Part shown: positions 63,188 to 64,000 of the stretch, piece after piece | Numbering within the stretch: position 1 is the first letter of the stretch | Layout: every line of letters begins with the position of its first letter | Source: UTCHB3 sp964531325 | GTDB lineage: Bacteria; Bacteroidota; Ignavibacteria; Ignavibacteriales; Ignavibacteriaceae | Direction of reading: 5' to 3' | NCBI GenBank assembly: GCA_964531325.1 | Contig: CAZHCW010000001.1 | Location: 297,091-361,090 of the forward strand | Length of the DNA stretch: 64,000 nucleotides | Translations under genes and position numbers: made by a program | Notes under the pieces: model-generated | Database searches by the model: none | The model's input: the letters and a program-made list of their open reading frames with translations, nothing else | Told to the model about the DNA's origin: nothing

Positions 63188-63757
63188 CTAATTCTTAACA
63201 TAACCTTTAGAACCCGCATAGTCATAAAGTTTTGCGTAAAGCATTTTTCTGGCTCTGTGCAAACGCGATCTGACGGTACCAACGGGGCAATCTATAAATT
63301 CAGCAATCTCTTCGTAGGTGAATCCTTCAATATCAGCAAGTATCACTACCGTTCTGAAATCTTCAGGAAGCGAGGAGATGGCGGATGCCACCTGATCGTC
63401 CAGGAGATTATCAAAAATCTCTCTTTCAAGGTGAGCATCTTCAGTTGAAGAAGGTTTTACATTTTCATAGTAGTTTTCAACATCTTCATAATCAAATCTC
63501 TCAGGCTCTTTTGTCTTTTTTCGATAGGAATTTATGTAAGTGTTCTTCATGATTCTAAACAACCATGCCTTACAATTGGTTCCTTTCTCGAACTTGTCGA
63601 AGAACCTGAATGCACGCATGTAGGTATCCTGCACCAGGTCGTTCGCCTCGTCAGAGTCGCCCGTCATCCTCAATGCAAAATTGAATAGAGCATCCATGTG
63701 GGGAACGGCTTCCCGTTCAAAATCAGCGTATAGATCGCCGTTATAGTTTTTAGTCAT
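63188..63757 (-). CDS. ECF RNA polymerase sigma factor (RpoE-like)
   Basis: This 189-residue group IV sigma factor directs RNA polymerase to its regulon. Region 2 has FNFALRMTGDSDEANDLVQDTYMRAFRFF; the AWLFRIMKNTYINSYRKK end is the usual 2.4 to linker. Region 4 contains LPEDFRTVVILADIEGFTYEEIAEFIDCPVGTVRSRLHRARK, the helix-turn-helix for -35. It is cotranscribed with its likely anti-sigma factor. ATG at 63757. Confidence 0.95.
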   Translation of the reverse strand: MTKNYNGDLYADFEREAVPHMDALFNFALRMTGDSDEANDLVQDTYMRAFRFFDKFEKGTNCKAWLFRIMKNTYINSYRKKTKEPERFDYEDVENYYENVKPSSTEDAHLEREIFDNLLDDQVASAISSLPEDFRTVVILADIEGFTYEEIAEFIDCPVGTVRSRLHRARKMLYAKLYDYAGSKGYVKN

Positions 63758-63924
63758 AAAGTCTTGTTAAAAAGTATAGAATCTCGATCGCTAATTATAA
63801 CAAATAAATGTTAAAACACAAAAAAAGAGTGGCATTTTTTTGTTAAGCGGAAAAATTTGCAGGGTGAAGAAGTCCTTTTGAGAATTCAGGTAAGAAAAGA
63901 GAATGGGTGAATATGGACATTTGA

Positions 63925-63951
63925 CACTTCGCTACTCTGATTCTTCGCTAC
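63925..63951. repeat. Short CTTCGCTACT repeat pair
   Basis: Two copies of CTTCGCTACT separated by six bases upstream of the sigma gene; the same core as the larger tract at 51482-51607. Confidence 0.65.
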
Positions 63952-63955
63952 TATA

Positions 63956-63985
63956 TAAAAAAAGCTGCCACCATTCTGATGACAG
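63956..63985 (-). terminator. Terminator of a minus-strand gene beyond the window
   Basis: AGCTG-cCAcCA/TGaTGaCAGCT stem with two mismatches, followed on the minus strand by a run of seven T. It marks the 3' end of a gene that starts to the right of this window. Confidence 0.6.
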
Positions 63986-64000
63986 CTCTTAGAAATATAT

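Overview
The window looks like chromosomal DNA of a member of the Ignavibacteria (Bacteroidota/Chlorobi side of the tree), although the species cannot be named from sequence alone. Five secreted proteins end in type-A type IX secretion (T9SS) sorting domains with the PNPFN signature. There are stand-alone GlnRS, bS21, SecG and TpiA genes of ordinary bacterial type, moderately AT-rich DNA, and many Shine-Dalgarno-preceded starts. No rRNA, CRISPR array or insertion sequence was seen. Two tRNAs are present: Lys-CUU on the minus strand and Met-CAU on the plus strand.

Layout: (1) 0.3-2.4 kb holds a zinc-ribbon membrane protein and a quinone-oxidoreductase-like dehydrogenase. (2) 3.0-7.4 kb is an AT-rich defence island: two homologous but divergent PD-ExQ nuclease-like subunits, a cytosine-5 DNA methyltransferase overlapping the second, and a large protein of unknown function with a HEPN-like RxxxxxH motif. 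(3) 7.6-12.6 kb carries small housekeeping genes (SRPBCC, tRNA-Lys, rhomboid protease, J-domain protein, acetyltransferase, META lipoprotein, STAS protein, DUF454, TerB-like). (4) 12.8-16.2 kb is a four-gene operon of pilin-like/PilX-like envelope proteins with a tandem duplication. (5) 16.2-20 kb has tpiA and then an orphan phage portal gene with two small companions and no other phage genes. (6) 20-25.7 kb has two tandem 0.9-kilo-residue VIT/vWA-like T9SS proteins. (7) 26-31.3 kb has a glycosyltransferase, a CitE-like lyase, a nitroreductase, a yeast-type cytosine deaminase and a HipB-HipS-HipT tripartite toxin-antitoxin operon with a perfect TATGC-N8-GCATA operator. (8) 31.5-42.5 kb has a 1-Cys peroxiredoxin, a T9SS protein, an O-methyltransferase fusion, a copper-chaperone-like protein, an S9 peptidase and two tandem T9SS proteins, each built from nine ~29-residue YTYD..GN repeats. 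(9) 42.6-64 kb has glnS, a Ser/Thr kinase, a divergent Fur/Zur-MerC pair sharing a 17-bp palindrome, an AlkC-type glycosylase, an S46 dipeptidyl peptidase, two giant coiled-coil proteins, tRNA-Met-secG, a PBP4-type carboxypeptidase, a LOG protein, a zinc-ribbon protein with rpsU, a DEAD-box helicase with a Gly-rich repeat tail, a universal stress protein and an ECF sigma/anti-sigma pair.

The intergenic regions share two recurring features: rho-independent terminators with the same AGGCTGC/GCAGCCT-type stem, and short 7-8 bp tandem repeat tracts with several different core sequences. The most promising candidates for under-described biology are the paired ExQ nuclease subunits with their neighbour, the HipBST locus, the pilin-like operon, the orphan portal module, the 29-residue-repeat secreted proteins and the coiled-coil pair.
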